This document shows, piece after piece, positions 37,362 through 54,286 of a stretch of DNA of 64,000 nt (the first letter of the stretch is position 1; each line of letters starts with the position of its first letter). The position numbers and the translations under genes were made by a program. The DNA is from Tigriopus japonicus (taxonomy: Eukaryota > Arthropoda > Copepoda > Harpacticoida > Harpacticidae), in NCBI GenBank assembly GCA_010645155.1, contig JAAGOF010000100.1, positions 212,421 through 276,420 on the forward strand, in the 5' to 3' direction. The notes beneath the pieces are model-generated. The model was given only the letters and a program-made list of their open reading frames with translations. It searched no databases and was not told where the DNA came from.

Positions 37362-40300
37362 ATGGTGAAGGAGGGCATGAGCTTCATGGAAGTGGAGTCC
37401 ACTCAAGCCCGCAAGGGCTCCAAGGTGAAAGACAAGATCAAGACTGTGGCCATTGTGGTTATCCTCGTGGTTGTGCTCGCTCTAGCCATCAAAGTAGGCG
37501 TGAACTCAAGCTCATCCTGTTCCAATCCATCTGAGGGTTCCACAGAAGCGTCGCATTATCGGCCTCTTCACCCTGGATTAGGGAACAGTACGGAAGAGTA
37601 CGATCAAGATGGTGTGTGTCTCTCCAAGTCATGCATCACTGCCGCTCACAAATTATTTCACAACATGGATCTATCTGCCGATCCTTGTCAAGATTTTAAT
37701 CAATTTGCATGTGGGAAATTCATACAAAACAACGTGATCCCCGAAGAGAAAAGCACATACACGGGATTCACTCCAGTGAGTGAGACCATTTATGCTCGAG
37801 CACGAAATATTCTCGAGGAGCCAACCACTGAGCGGGACTGGGACTCGTTCAAGAAGACCAAGGCTCTTTACCAGTCTTGCATGGACGAGGACAAACTTGA
37901 GGAACTAGGACTTGAGCCTTTGCGATCAGTTCTGAATGAACTTGGTGGCTGGCCAGTGCTTTTGGGTTCGTCGTGGGAGTCAAACTCATTTACTTGGTAC
38001 ACTCAAATGCTCCGCTTCAATGAAAAAGGACTCAGTAAAAGTCAAATCGTTTCCTGCTATGTTGCCACGGATTACAAGAATTCGTCTCGTCGAGTCATCT
38101 TCTTGGATCAACCCAGTCTTGGGATGTCAAGGGAATATCTCATCAAGGGTTTTGACGACCCTGATGTTCAAGAGTATTACCGATTCATGACTGGAGCGGC
38201 TAAAGCACTTGGGATTGACTCCGAGATGGCAAAACAAGAGCTGAAGGAGGCTCTTCAATTGGAAATTGGCCTGGCTTTGATTTCTGATCCTCGAGAGGAA
38301 CGAAGAGATCGCACCAAAATGTACAATAAGTTCTTGGCCGAAGAGCTCGAGAGCTTACCAGGGCATCCACCCTCCTGGGCTAGTTATATCGACTCCCTTA
38401 TATTTGACCAAGACATCGGTCCCGATGAACCGATCATCGTGAAGAACCCCGATTATATGACCAATTTATCGACCTTGCTAACTTCCTCCAATCCTCGTAC
38501 GATTAGTAACTACTTAGGGTGGAGGGTGGTGAAATCTATGTTCCAGTTCCTGAATCACGATGCCCGAGCTATTCTGCTACGATTTAACAAAGCCTTGACT
38601 GGTGTCAAGGTGGAAACCCCCCGATGGAAGTTCTGTGCCAATTTAGTGGGATTTGATTCCACGAGCCTGAAAAGGTTCGAAATTCCGATTGGCAGCATGT
38701 ATGCCAAAAGGCATTTTTCTTCCCAAGCCAAGAGTAAAGTGTTAAATCTGATTCAATACCTGAGAAAAGCGTTCAAAGACATATTGGACGACATTGACTG
38801 GATGGATGAAATCACGCGCGGAAATGCACAGGAAAAACTGACTAAAATAGAAGAGAACATTGCGTACCCGGAAGAGATGTTGGAGCAATCCCTAGTGGAT
38901 GGCTTATATGCTGGACTGATGGTTCAAAATCATAGTTTGATAGATAATTTATTGAACATAACCCTATGGAAAAGGCAATTCGATTGCAATCGCCTGCGAG
39001 AGCCCGTTCTGAAGCGGGATTGGATCGATCAAGGGATTGTGGCCGTGGTGAATGCCTTCTACAACCCATTCAACAATCTGATCACCTTTCCCGCTGGCAT
39101 TTTGCAAGGACATTTCTTCGACGATACAGTGCCCATGTACTTAAATTTCGGAGCTATTGGGGGCGTGATTGGGCACGAAATCACGCATGGTTTCGATGAC
39201 CGAGGTCGACAATTCGATGGCGATGGTAAGAAAAAAACAATAGTTGGGCATATGCTCACTTTCCAATTGCTATTGAGTTGTTTTTGGAATGTCCGAAATC
39301 CCTGCAGGCAATTTGAGGGATTGGTGGGCTCAGTCAACCAAGGACAAGTTCGTGGAAAAAACCAATTGCATCATTCAGCAATACGGAAACTACACTGCCA
39401 ATCAGATTGGCATGCAGCTGAATGGAATCACAACGCAAGGAGAGAACATTGCCGACAATGGAGGATTAAAAGAAGCATATTATGGATATGGTGAGATTTC
39501 AAAATTTAAAAAGAGTGAGTTATTGGTAATCCCAAGTACAATGGCCATATTCGAATGAAGGAGTAGTGGTGATGGTGTTAATGCTCATTCAGAGTTGAAT
39601 GAAGTTCTCATATTTCTTAAATTTGAATCATTAAACGATAATATTCGTTCGAAAAGTAGTTTTAGAAAAAAAACAGAACAACATGCAGAGGGAGAACTCG
39701 ATGACAAGTGAAAGAATAGTTCAACTCTTGGTGATTCTACTCCAACCACCACTTAATCATTGAAATAAACCTGGGTCGTATGGCATCAACATTAGGTCGC
39801 ATGTTAACGCAGATGAGATTTTTTTGTAGACTAGCCAAAATCAAGTCAGAATAACGTTCTTCGAGTATAGACTCGCCACAGCTGCTGCATTTTAAACATA
39901 GCAGCTGTCGCAAATATTCACTAAAGACCTGTTAATTTGACTCATTTTGGTGAGCTGAAGCTTTTTCAATTAACTGCGTTAACATGCGGTCTAACAACTT
40001 CTGCACTAAAAATAGTGTTTTCAAAATTACCAAAACCCCAAATTCCCATACCCAAACAATGCTTTGGGGGTTCACATTCTCAATTAACCTAAAAGCAATA
40101 GGGCCAATGTCTATTGATTCTAGTGATGGACCGAAAGGGGTCATAACCGAAACCGAAAGTTTCGGCCGAAAGAGGGCTTAACCGAAACCGAAACCGAAAG
40201 CAGCTGACTACAAAATTGTATAAATCCAAAATCCACCTTAAAAACTAAATTGCTCATGTGTTTGATGTTGGGTAGTCGCAAATTTTAAAAAATCGGGAAA

Positions 40301-40796
40301 CTTGAATTTTAGTGGCGTTTGGACGAATTTTTTTCCATTTTGTTGTCAAACTCCGTCCTTTATAGTGCATGTCTGCTTTCGGTTTCGGTAGGCATAACCG
40401 AAACCGAAACCAAAATTTCGGCCGTAATTTGGGCCGAAAGCGCTTTCGGTCCATCACTAATTGATTCTATTCGTTTTTCATTCCTATTTCATAATGCGTT
40501 AACAACTTGAATAATGAAATTTTTCAGAGAAATGGCTGTCGGATCATGGCAAGGCTGAATCCAAGCTCCCTGGCTTGGGATTCAATCCCAAGCAATTGTT
40601 TTGGATCAGTTGGGGTCAAGTCTGGTGTGCTAAATGGAGGGACGAGGCTTTGAAGAAACAGATCAAAACGGGGGCTCACTCGCCCAACGAGTTTCGAATC
40701 ATTGGCCCGCTCTCGAATTTCCAGGAGTTCTCGACGGACTTCAAATGTCCAACAAATTCGCCCATGAACCCTCAAAGAAAGTGCCGAGTTTGGTGA
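37362..40796 (+). CDS. M13 family zinc metallopeptidase (neprilysin/endothelin-converting-enzyme-like), complete
   Basis: Type II membrane ectopeptidase that cleaves short extracellular peptides. Exons 37362..39225, 39308..39490 and 40528..40796 join in phase 1 twice, giving 771 residues, the usual family size (about 750). Order: short cytosolic tail (1-27), one membrane segment (about 28-45), Cys-rich start of the ectodomain (CLSKSCITAAHKLF, DPCQDFNQFACGKF), the M13 N-domain, NAFYNP near residue 564, zinc site HEITH (His605, Glu606, His609), then GENIADNGG with Glu667 as third zinc ligand and Asp671, and the family-specific C-terminus CRVW. All key catalytic residues are present, so it should be active. 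The start at 37362 is chosen because the upstream in-frame ATG would add a pyrimidine-tract-derived leader. Orthology to a particular neprilysin or ECE cannot be settled. Intron 2 (1,037 bp) contains a MITE; intron 1 is 82 bp. Confidence 0.95.
40121..40459. mobile_element. hAT-type MITE in intron 2 of the M13 peptidase gene
   Basis: 339 bp, with ends TAGTGATGGACCGAAAG and the exact reverse complement CTTTCGGTCCATCACTA. Flanked by ATTGATTC on both sides (40113..40120 and 40460..40467), a perfect 8-bp target duplication as made by hAT transposases. Subterminal ACCGAAACCGAAA motifs repeat in both orientations. No ORF of its own. A decayed relative is at 45725..46039. It sits well away from both splice sites. 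Confidence 0.9.
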
Positions 40797-43700
40797 AAAT
40801 CATTAGTTCAAACAAAAATAGAATGGTATATCATTGTAGTCTTTCGTTAACCTTTTACTTTACATTGTCTATGTGGGTAACTTTACTTGATAATATAGTA
40901 CCTAGAATAAGACTTTCTTGTACACAAGAACCGCCACTTAGTCATGTCTGCATGAGTGATTTTTCAAGATACAATGGAAAATGGGGTCACCTCGTTCATT
41001 TTTCTTTTTTCCGTGACGAGTCGATTCATTTACCTATTAAAGAATGCCCAGGCGTAAAAAGCAAAAACTAGTGTAGTGTCTACAACTCTCGAGAAAAAAG
41101 TTGAATAATGGTCGCATGCCAACCATGAAGCATCTCATTCAGATTCTAACGTTTTTAATAGGTCGATTTTGGAGCGCCTACTATGAGCTTCGTTGAAACG
41201 TGGCCTTGTCACCCGGTTAAATAAGAATCTTTCGGCTCTTCCGCCCAAGTAAGGATCATCTTCAAAATTGTTAGGGCCGGATATTTTAAGTTGAAACCTG
41301 ATTAAATAATTCAGATATTTTTAAGTTAAGCAAAACACACTTTGAGGTAAAAGTCCCTATAAATGTTGAAAGTTTGTTAATTTTTAAATTTCATTTCAAT
41401 TATTGGCGACAGTTATTTTCGTTGATTCATTCAACCATGCTTTCAATTATTTTTATCGTTCAAACTTTTAACCCTGCATTCATTTCATGTCACTAATATT
41501 CATTGGCTCAAGGGTTGGTTTTTTTTTCTGCGTTGTCTAAAAAGTCATTATTGTCGCTAATGTTTATTCTTTTCTAGTCGTGACATTTGGGAAAGAAGAA
41601 CAAAAGAATTGTGCTTTCTTGTTCTGATGTATTTGACAATGCAACCATCAAGGCCACCAGATAGTTGTAAAATGCGGAAAATTGTTTTTACTGCTGAATT
41701 TTCCGAAATCAAAGTTAGGAAGCAAGCCGACCGACATTGCATAAAAAAGTGGCAAAAACATATTTAGTTTATCTTCGGGACTACCAGATACTAGTAAACT
41801 ATATTTTACAATGTAATTACGAAAATGTGCGATTTTCGTCCAAAATTACAAAAAGTGGGAAAATTTCAAAAAAAAATCTGGAAAAATTGCTTGTTCCCTT
41901 CTGAACGATGTTGAAAAAGGATGGCAAAATTCAACTACTGTAAGAAAAGACGCAGAGAGGATTTATTGCAATTGTAACAGAGTGTAAGACTCACAGATGA
42001 TGGGAGTGTAGGAAAAGGTCAGTTTCTACTGAAATTATTGAGAAAAAAAATACCAAAAAAAACCGATTTCGTATCAGTATTTCTCAAAATGATAACAAAA
42101 AGTAATAAATACATTGTTTTGGCAATGTTTTACCAAATTTTGGTGGCCCTGACAATTATTATCAAACACAATTTTAATTGCAGTACTTTTTGATTGTCTG
42201 TGAAGGTATTTCATGCGTGCATTTATCAAATTGTAGATCTGTTTTTTATTTTGAAAACTAACAAAGTGCAAGAATTTTATTTAACTTTCAAAACAAACAA
42301 ATCAAGACAAATCATTGGAAATTGTTTCTACGTCAAACATGGTCTAGTTTGTATTTATCTGCAGTATTTTGACACGACGTAATACCGAAAATGCCTAGCC
42401 CTAATCATCATTTTGGCATCACTATGAGCAACATTAGCACCTCTAGCATCGCTATGTGCGTGCACATCGCCTTTATTGGTTGTCAACAATTCGTTCGATC
42501 GTCTGGTAACAATTAAATCAAAACGGGCGAGGCCATGAGCCCCCACGAACAAAGCCCTCTAAAGATGAAGACGGGAAGTGTCAGATGACAACAATCAGAC
42601 CGCCCAAAACTCTCAAAACGCCCCACATTCACGAGCACTTCCATGCCAAAATTCTCGCCCTTTTCTCTAGAACACTTTTACGAGCGAAGTTGGTAAGTAA
42701 AAAAGTGAATTTTTGAACGTGAGGGAAATGCTTCCTCGAAATGTTCATTGCAAAAACAGAGCGTATAACCTTTTTCATATTTTAAAATGCTCTCAAAATG
42801 CCTTTTTGGAGTCGGAATGAAAAAAATGGTGGTTGATGGTGTTCTAATGGCGAAAATTTCGGATATTGTCACACAAATCAGCATATTGTGCAAAAACGCA
42901 TCAGTTTTGTGCCCTTATGGAATTTGAATAGCGTATATTCAAAACCACTAATTAGGGGTCGATCATTAAGCAGCCCTGTCAAGTCGCGCTAATAGTTCTC
43001 CAAAGTAGAATATCAGAAAAGGTCACGAAAACTCGGCTTCTTTTGTGTAACAAATTGCGCCGGAACAGATGGCTACCAGCCCAAACTTGTGCTGATTGTA
43101 ATGCCCTAAAAACATGACGGGTGTTGCGGGCATTTCCGCTTTAGAGAAGCTAAGAACATGATCTGTGAGTGCAACCACAAGAGACAACATCGCTACAATG
43201 TCAGCACAATCAACGACAACTTTGGTGGTGGGATGATCAATCGATGAGATACTTGTAGAGCCGCAAAGATGCAGTTCATACGAAGTCGATTTCCTTCAAA
43301 AGATTGTTTTCAAGCAATCTGAGAAGACCTCAAGCCACTTGATTGGTTGACAAGAATGAGATTTTGAGGGGAGGGTCACGAGAACAAAAAACAACACCAT
43401 AACAGATTGTCTTAGTGCCCTTTAAAATGAAACCAACACGGATATTTAACATTTCAAAGTAGAATTTGCTCCCATTTCGTTTGAACAGAATAAAAACTGG
43501 ATCAAAAGAATGACAAAGCTATAGTGACTACTGAACAGGTATTCACTTTGGTGCGGTCTGAGTTTTTCCAATTGTTGCGCGGTCTGTTTTCAATACAGGA
43601 GCAAGAACTGTTTAGAAACAGAAATTAATAATACCTGGCAATTGCACTAAGATACGCCAAGAAGAGTAAGATTGGAGATTTCTGGATAATCATTTCTAGG

Positions 43701-45724
43701 ATGAACAAAGGATTTCTTCGCTGTTTACTTGTCAAAGCTTATTCGGCATTTTTAGACTTCCGACTTTTTTGTGTTACATAAAATAATAATAAGAACTACC
43801 TATAAAGCAACAAAATAATATATCTGGACCTAAGGAAAGGGACCAAATTTTTCGACCGGAAAAGACCTCAATTTCTGAAAAGGACTAATCTAGTCTGAGT
43901 ACGAAAAACGATCAAAATTTACAGGCCGAAATACGATATCAGATTTGGATTGTTCCAACCACAAAGATAATCACAGTTCACAAGACGAAGGTGCTATAAA
44001 TAGGACCGTTCAGCAGGATCGAATAAGATGCTTGCTTGCCCTTTAGTTTGTTTCCTTTTACTGGCAACAAGGAAGGAAGCGTATCAATTTTATTACGAAT
44101 ACAATACTAACGTGTATCATAATAATCATAATTATAACCATATCCTTCACTTAAAGTTAGAAAGGGCTCAGGAAGTGGCAAAGTCGTAAGAGAAATCTTA
44201 TGACATTATCATATATGCTTGGCGCTTGACTTCAAACCTCTTAGAAAAACATATAGCGGAAGAAAACTAAATATGTATTTAGCGCATAATATAAAACAAG
44301 AATAAATTCTAATCGCTCGTTAGACCCAATCAAGGCTTTTCGGCTCGTTTCTTTCTTAGCCTAAAATTGCCAGGAGAAAATGATGTTTCATTTTACTTAC
44401 TCAACACTTTGATGGAAGAGGGAGTAAATGACATTGACCTTTTTGCAAAGTTTTTATTGCGACGTGAGGAAAATATGTTAATTTTTGACATTCAAAGTGC
44501 TTGAAATCTTCATGGCGCTCAAAGCAATTTGATTCTCACGAAGGAAGATTACTTCTTTGGTCGATGTTGCAGCATGTAGACTCAATTGATAGGATGAGAT
44601 GAGGAAAGTCGGGGAAAGGCTTTTTCAACATTCGATGACAATGTTCAAAGCTCTATGAATTTTCAAGTGCCGAAAGCTATTACTGTAGAAGCATTGTCGG
44701 TGTTGAAGACAAAATTGCTGGACTTCAATGAAGAACTGAAGCATCAGTCAGGGCCATCTGGTGACAAACAATTTCGGGTGTTGCTGCGAATTTTTTACCC
44801 AACTTTATGGTCATACTGAATCAGTCACTTATTCAATGAATTGGCAATGAATCGAAAAATCAATGGACCAAATAGATCAGCCACCTCATCTAACATCTGA
44901 TGGCGCTTCCTTTTCCCCAACTTTTCCCCAAGATTGGTTTGTTTTCAATACTTTGAATTTGGCCCCACAATCCTCGCCAGTGTTGCCTTTAACCATTTTT
45001 TCGACTATTAGGAGTTGTCCAATAGTGCCAACGATTTTTTCCCATTTTGTCCATTCTTGAATATTTTTTGATGTGCCAGTGCTTAGCTTTGCTCTATGAA
45101 AAGTGTTTCAAGACTTGTAATGTCCCAGTATCATAATTTTGTTAAGGTATGCATTTTAAATTAGCTCGAATATTTATACTAATTAGTGGCTTCAGTGGTT
45201 TTAAGGGATTTGATTAAGTTATTTGAGCTTGGATTTTTTTAGGGGGGGGGGGGGCTTTTTGAGCTCTAAAAATCACGGGTTTTTAAACTTCTTTTTCTAA
45301 TGTGCTTGTTTGTCTGGTTTAGGTGGACTAAGCTGAAACAAAAATTATCATTTTCTCAATAACTTTTGAAGCTTTGTTGTGAGTGATGGGAGCATTGACA
45401 AAATTTTATGTATGCACACATTTATTCCATGTCTCGAATTCTAAAAAAGGCGACTAAAGAATGTTGATCTATTAAATCCCATATGCAAGCCCAGTTCTAT
45501 CAACGATGCCCCTGAATAAAAAAATGCGCCTGAAGTTTGGCTATAATATTAAGAACGATCAGAATCTACTTTTATGTCCACACAAATAACTAAAATAGGA
45601 ACTTTCTTAGAACGACTCGGTACGATGAAAATCATCATTTGTCAAAAAGCTGAAAAGTGCAAACTCCTGCAAACAAACTCCAAACGTATCAAAAAGCGCA
45701 CTTGCACTTTTTGCCAGTCTCTAG
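40797..45724. other. AT-rich intergenic sequence, no gene recognised
   Basis: Contains the 3' flank of the peptidase gene (no single AATAAA can be chosen with confidence), short ORFs without motifs, a fragment related to the 22.8-kb inverted-repeat element near 45190..45235, and a poly-G run of 14 at about 45241..45254. Nothing else supported. Confidence 0.45.
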
Positions 45725-46039
45725 TAATGATGGATCGAGAGGGATCTTTACCGAAACCAAAAGTTTCGGCCAAAAGACGAATTAATCGAAGGCACCTGGC
45801 ATCCTACAATACTCTCTTTTAGATATTTTTTATCTTTCTTTAATAATAATATTTTCACCTTAATATTCCGATTACAATTTTAGTAGAGAAAGGGAAATGA
45901 CTTTGATCCAAGTCCTCATTTCATAGCAAAACTCATTTATCTGGGTGCATGTTTCCTATCGGTTTCGGTAAACCGAAAAGAAACTTAAATAAAAATTCTC
46001 ATCGAAATCAGGGCCGAAAATTTTTTCGGTCTATCACTA
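45725..46039. mobile_element. Decayed hAT-type MITE, relative of the intronic copy
   Basis: The left end TAATGATGGATCGAGAGG and right end TTTTCGGTCTATCACTA correspond to the ends of the element at 40121..40459, and the interior has the same ACCGAAACC..AAAGTTTCGGCC and CGGTTTCGGTAAACCGAAA blocks. The two copies have diverged considerably, and no target duplication remains (GTCTCTAG against ACTTCAAA), so this is the older insertion. Confidence 0.75.
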
Positions 46040-51600
<5,561 letters not shown>

Positions 51601-51623
51601 CCTTCAAAACAGTTCCGATTCCG

Positions 51624-51630
51624 TATAAAA
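51624..51630 (+). promoter_or_regulatory. TATA box of the cuticle protein gene
   Basis: TATAAAA about 69 bp upstream of the ATG at 51693, predicting a transcription start near 51655 and a leader of about 40 nt. That ATG is the first one downstream. TATA-driven promoters are common for arthropod cuticle genes. Confidence 0.6.
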
Positions 51631-51692
51631 GACAAGATTATACGTGCGCGAAAAGGACAACACGAGTGGACATCAATCCAAAATCAGTTTAA

Positions 51693-52896
51693 ATGCTCCG
51701 TTTGATTGTCGAACGTAATTCCTAACCAAATGATCTTTCTTTCAGGCCACAGCTTTAGCAGGGTTAGCCTTGTTTGGTATATTCGCCGTCACAAAGGCCG
51801 AAGAGACCATTTCCCATGCTCTGCCACTTCGCTCCAAAGGCTACGGGCATCCATCACCCTATTCCCCGTCACCCAAGCCGTACGGACCCTATACGCCATC
51901 TCCGTACTCGCTCAACTCCGGTCCAAGGTATCATTCCCCGCATCCTCCAAAGAAATATCATCCCCGATCAAAAAATGTCTACCATCCGTCTCCCACACCC
52001 ATCTATAATGGCCCCAAGCCCGTCTATCATTCGACACCCAAACCTGCGTACCATTCTACACCCAAGCCAACGCATCACCATACGCCTACACCAACTTACC
52101 ATCCCACTCCGACCCCAATATACCATTCCAACCCAACACCGGTTTACCATTCCACCCCAAAACCAGTTTACACTCCCACACCCGTGTACCATCCTGAGCC
52201 CAAGTATCAACCCAAGAAGCCCGTATATAGTGAGCACATTGAGCCTTCGCCAAAGCCCTACATCCCGGTCAAACCTGTGCATATTTCTCACGAAGATGAC
52301 GAGTACAACGAGGTATTCTATATCAATGATCTCTTTTTCTGGTCCTTCGAGATCTAGCTGCTTACTTTTGATTGCCATTACAGATCCCCCATAACTATGC
52401 CTTTGGTTATGCCGTGAAGGACGGTTATTCGGGTGATGATTTCTCCCACTCCGAAACCCGAGATGGCCACAAGACTGAAGGCGAGTACCGAGTGGCTCTT
52501 CCAGATGGCCGAACCCAAATTGTGTCCTATTATGCTGATGAGAACGGCTACCATGCCGATGTCAAGTATGAGGGCGAGGCTATTCCCCACCCAGAGGGAC
52601 CCCAACACTCGGAACCTTACGTGGCCCCTAAAACATACCATGAAACAACTCCCGCTCCGTATGGATCCAAACCCACAACCACTTACTCTCCCGCTCCGTA
52701 TCATTCAACCCCCACTCCAACTTACGCCCCCTCACCCTTGCCTTACAAGGTGCCGGTCACGCCCATCTATCCGAGTCCAGCGCCTTACAAGTCTCATCGG
52801 CCCACACCTATCTATAAGGAGCCACCGGCGGTTTACAAGCCCAAACCGGATCCATATCACTCCAGATCCGGATTGGCCAGTTTGAGAGGCCTGTAG
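51693..52896 (+). CDS. Cuticular protein with R&R chitin-binding domain (chitin_bind_4), proline-rich
   Basis: Secreted structural protein of the exoskeleton; the R&R domain binds chitin. Proposed exons: 51693..51707, 51746..52312 and 52384..52896, 364 residues. Residues 1 to about 22 (MLRLI|ATALAGLALFGIF AVTKA) form a signal peptide split by the first intron, as is usual in this family. Then comes a long proline/tyrosine/histidine-rich region with YHSTPKP / YHPTPTP octads, the domain GYAVKDGYSGDDFSHSETRD with EGEYRVALPDGRTQIVSYYA and GYHADVKYEGE, and a second proline-rich tail (APYHSTPTPTYAP). The domain matches the extended R&R consensus. Exon 3 edges are clear: GAG|GTATTC and CATTACAG|ATC. 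The exon 1 donor (ATT|GTCGAA) is weak and its intron only 38 bp, so the first five codons are the least certain part. Confidence 0.92.
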
Positions 52897-53035
52897 TTTC
52901 AAAAATTGTGTGACCGTTTACGGTTCAAATGTGCATGAGTTTTTGTTAACTTGTTATTTAATTGCCTTATCCTGTCGCGTTTTCGCGTTGAGCATTTGGG
53001 CAACTAATCACCAAATCATTGTTTTGTTTCAGTTT

Positions 53036-53041
53036 AATAAA
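53036..53041 (+). terminator. Polyadenylation signal of the cuticle protein gene
   Basis: AATAAA 139 bp after the stop codon, the only canonical signal in the 3' flank. It lies 18 bp before the stop codon of the convergent zinc-finger gene, so the mature 3' end should reach or enter that coding sequence. Confidence 0.7.
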
Positions 53042-53059
53042 CGCCTTTCTTATTATGAC

Positions 53060-54274
53060 TTAAGTTGGCAGAATGTTGAGCACGTTTAACGAGCTTAAAG
53101 GCACAGGCTCGAGTGGAAGAACGAGTGGGATGGGCAAACATGTGGAACTGGGGACTAAAGGTGCCTTCTGATGCCGTTTGCGGTAATGACGATTGAGCTC
53201 GTACTTGAAGGCGAAACATGAGGCACACTGATCACATTGAAATGATTGTCGACTCGGAGAGTGAAACTTCCTGACGTGTCTTCTCAACCCCTCTTCGTGA
53301 TTGTACCACTTGCCACACTGATCACATTTCAATCGCTTTTCAGGGACAAACTCGTGCACCCTTGAAATGTGCTTACGATAAGTACTCATGTGCCGAAATT
53401 GTTTTTCACAATGAATACATTTGATGGTTCGGCTTTTGGGTTCGTGGGTGAGTTTGTGAATACGAAGATTATTGCGGTTGCCAACTCCCACTCCACAAAT
53501 ATCGCAAATGTGGTTCTAAAATACAGAATTGCAAAACTGATCGTAGTTCGTTGATCGAAAAATTAAAATGACAAGTTCAAAACATACCTTAGCTTGTTCA
53601 TGAACGGCAATCACATGATTTTTCAAATCATTTTTGACGGAAAATCGTCTTTGACAAACTTGACATTGGAAGCGTTTGATGTTAAAATGAACAGCATCCA
53701 CATGTTTTTTCAGGCTGTGTTTGTCATACAAGCTTTTACCACAAATGTTGCATTCTTCAGGCTCTCTCTGCTTCTTGGCAATCCGCAAATTCGCACCTGA
53801 AAAAAACAATCATAAAAAAGTCACCTTGCACTCAAAGGTATACGAAGTCGCTTTACTTGTCCTCATGCTTTTCTCTGAGGCATGGGTCACCTCCATCGCA
53901 AGACCATTCAAAATTCCTCTGATCCAATCGTGTGGTTGTTCTAAATCGGTTTGCGTTTTCGTCCATGAAAGCCAAAAGAGAGCATTTGCTTGTTGAGATT
54001 CGAGTACAAGTACACTACTATCCTGACACTGGAACATCAGACGAAGTGAGCTGCCAAGAGACTCAACACTCACATCGGGTAACATTAAGCATCGTGTCCC
54101 TGCATCACTTCCTACCAAATCTTCCACACTAAAGTCACTGAGTTTCACTAAAAGCTGGAAAACTAGTGAAGGTATTCTGATAACGCCATCCTGACAATGA
54201 ATGTCAAAGTTGCACCAACGTGGGTCAAAAACAAAGTTTTGGAGTTGTTTCCAGACAAGAAGGTGACAGGGCAT
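53060..54274 (-). CDS. C2H2 zinc-finger protein with BTB-like N-terminal domain
   Basis: Probable nuclear DNA-binding transcription factor. Exons (minus): 54274..53857, 53796..53588, 53515..53060, joined in phases 1 and 0, 360 residues. The N-terminal 120 residues (FVFDPRWCNFDIHCQDGVIR, LPDVSVESLGSSLRLMF) look like a degenerate BTB/POZ fold: a D-x-x-I-x-C-x-DG-x-IRxPxLVF opening and an LPDxSVExLxxxL helix region. This is followed by six C2H2 fingers with CxxC-x12-H-x3/4-H spacing, starting CNICGKSLYDKHSLKKH, CQVCQRRF, CDICGVGV, CIHCEKQF, CDQCGKWY and CDQCASCF. The linkers are not the TGEKP type. Introns are 60 and 72 bp. The ATG lies 12 nt after the stop codon of the upstream gene, in the same frame. 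The target is unknown. The BTB assignment is moderate, the fingers certain. Confidence 0.9.
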
Positions 54275-54286
54275 TATTGTTACAAG

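Noticed and set aside
51774..52394. Second long plus-strand ORF and a minus-strand ORF across the cuticle gene
   Set aside because: They are frame shadows of the proline-rich repeats. The signal peptide, splice sites and R&R domain fix the true frame.
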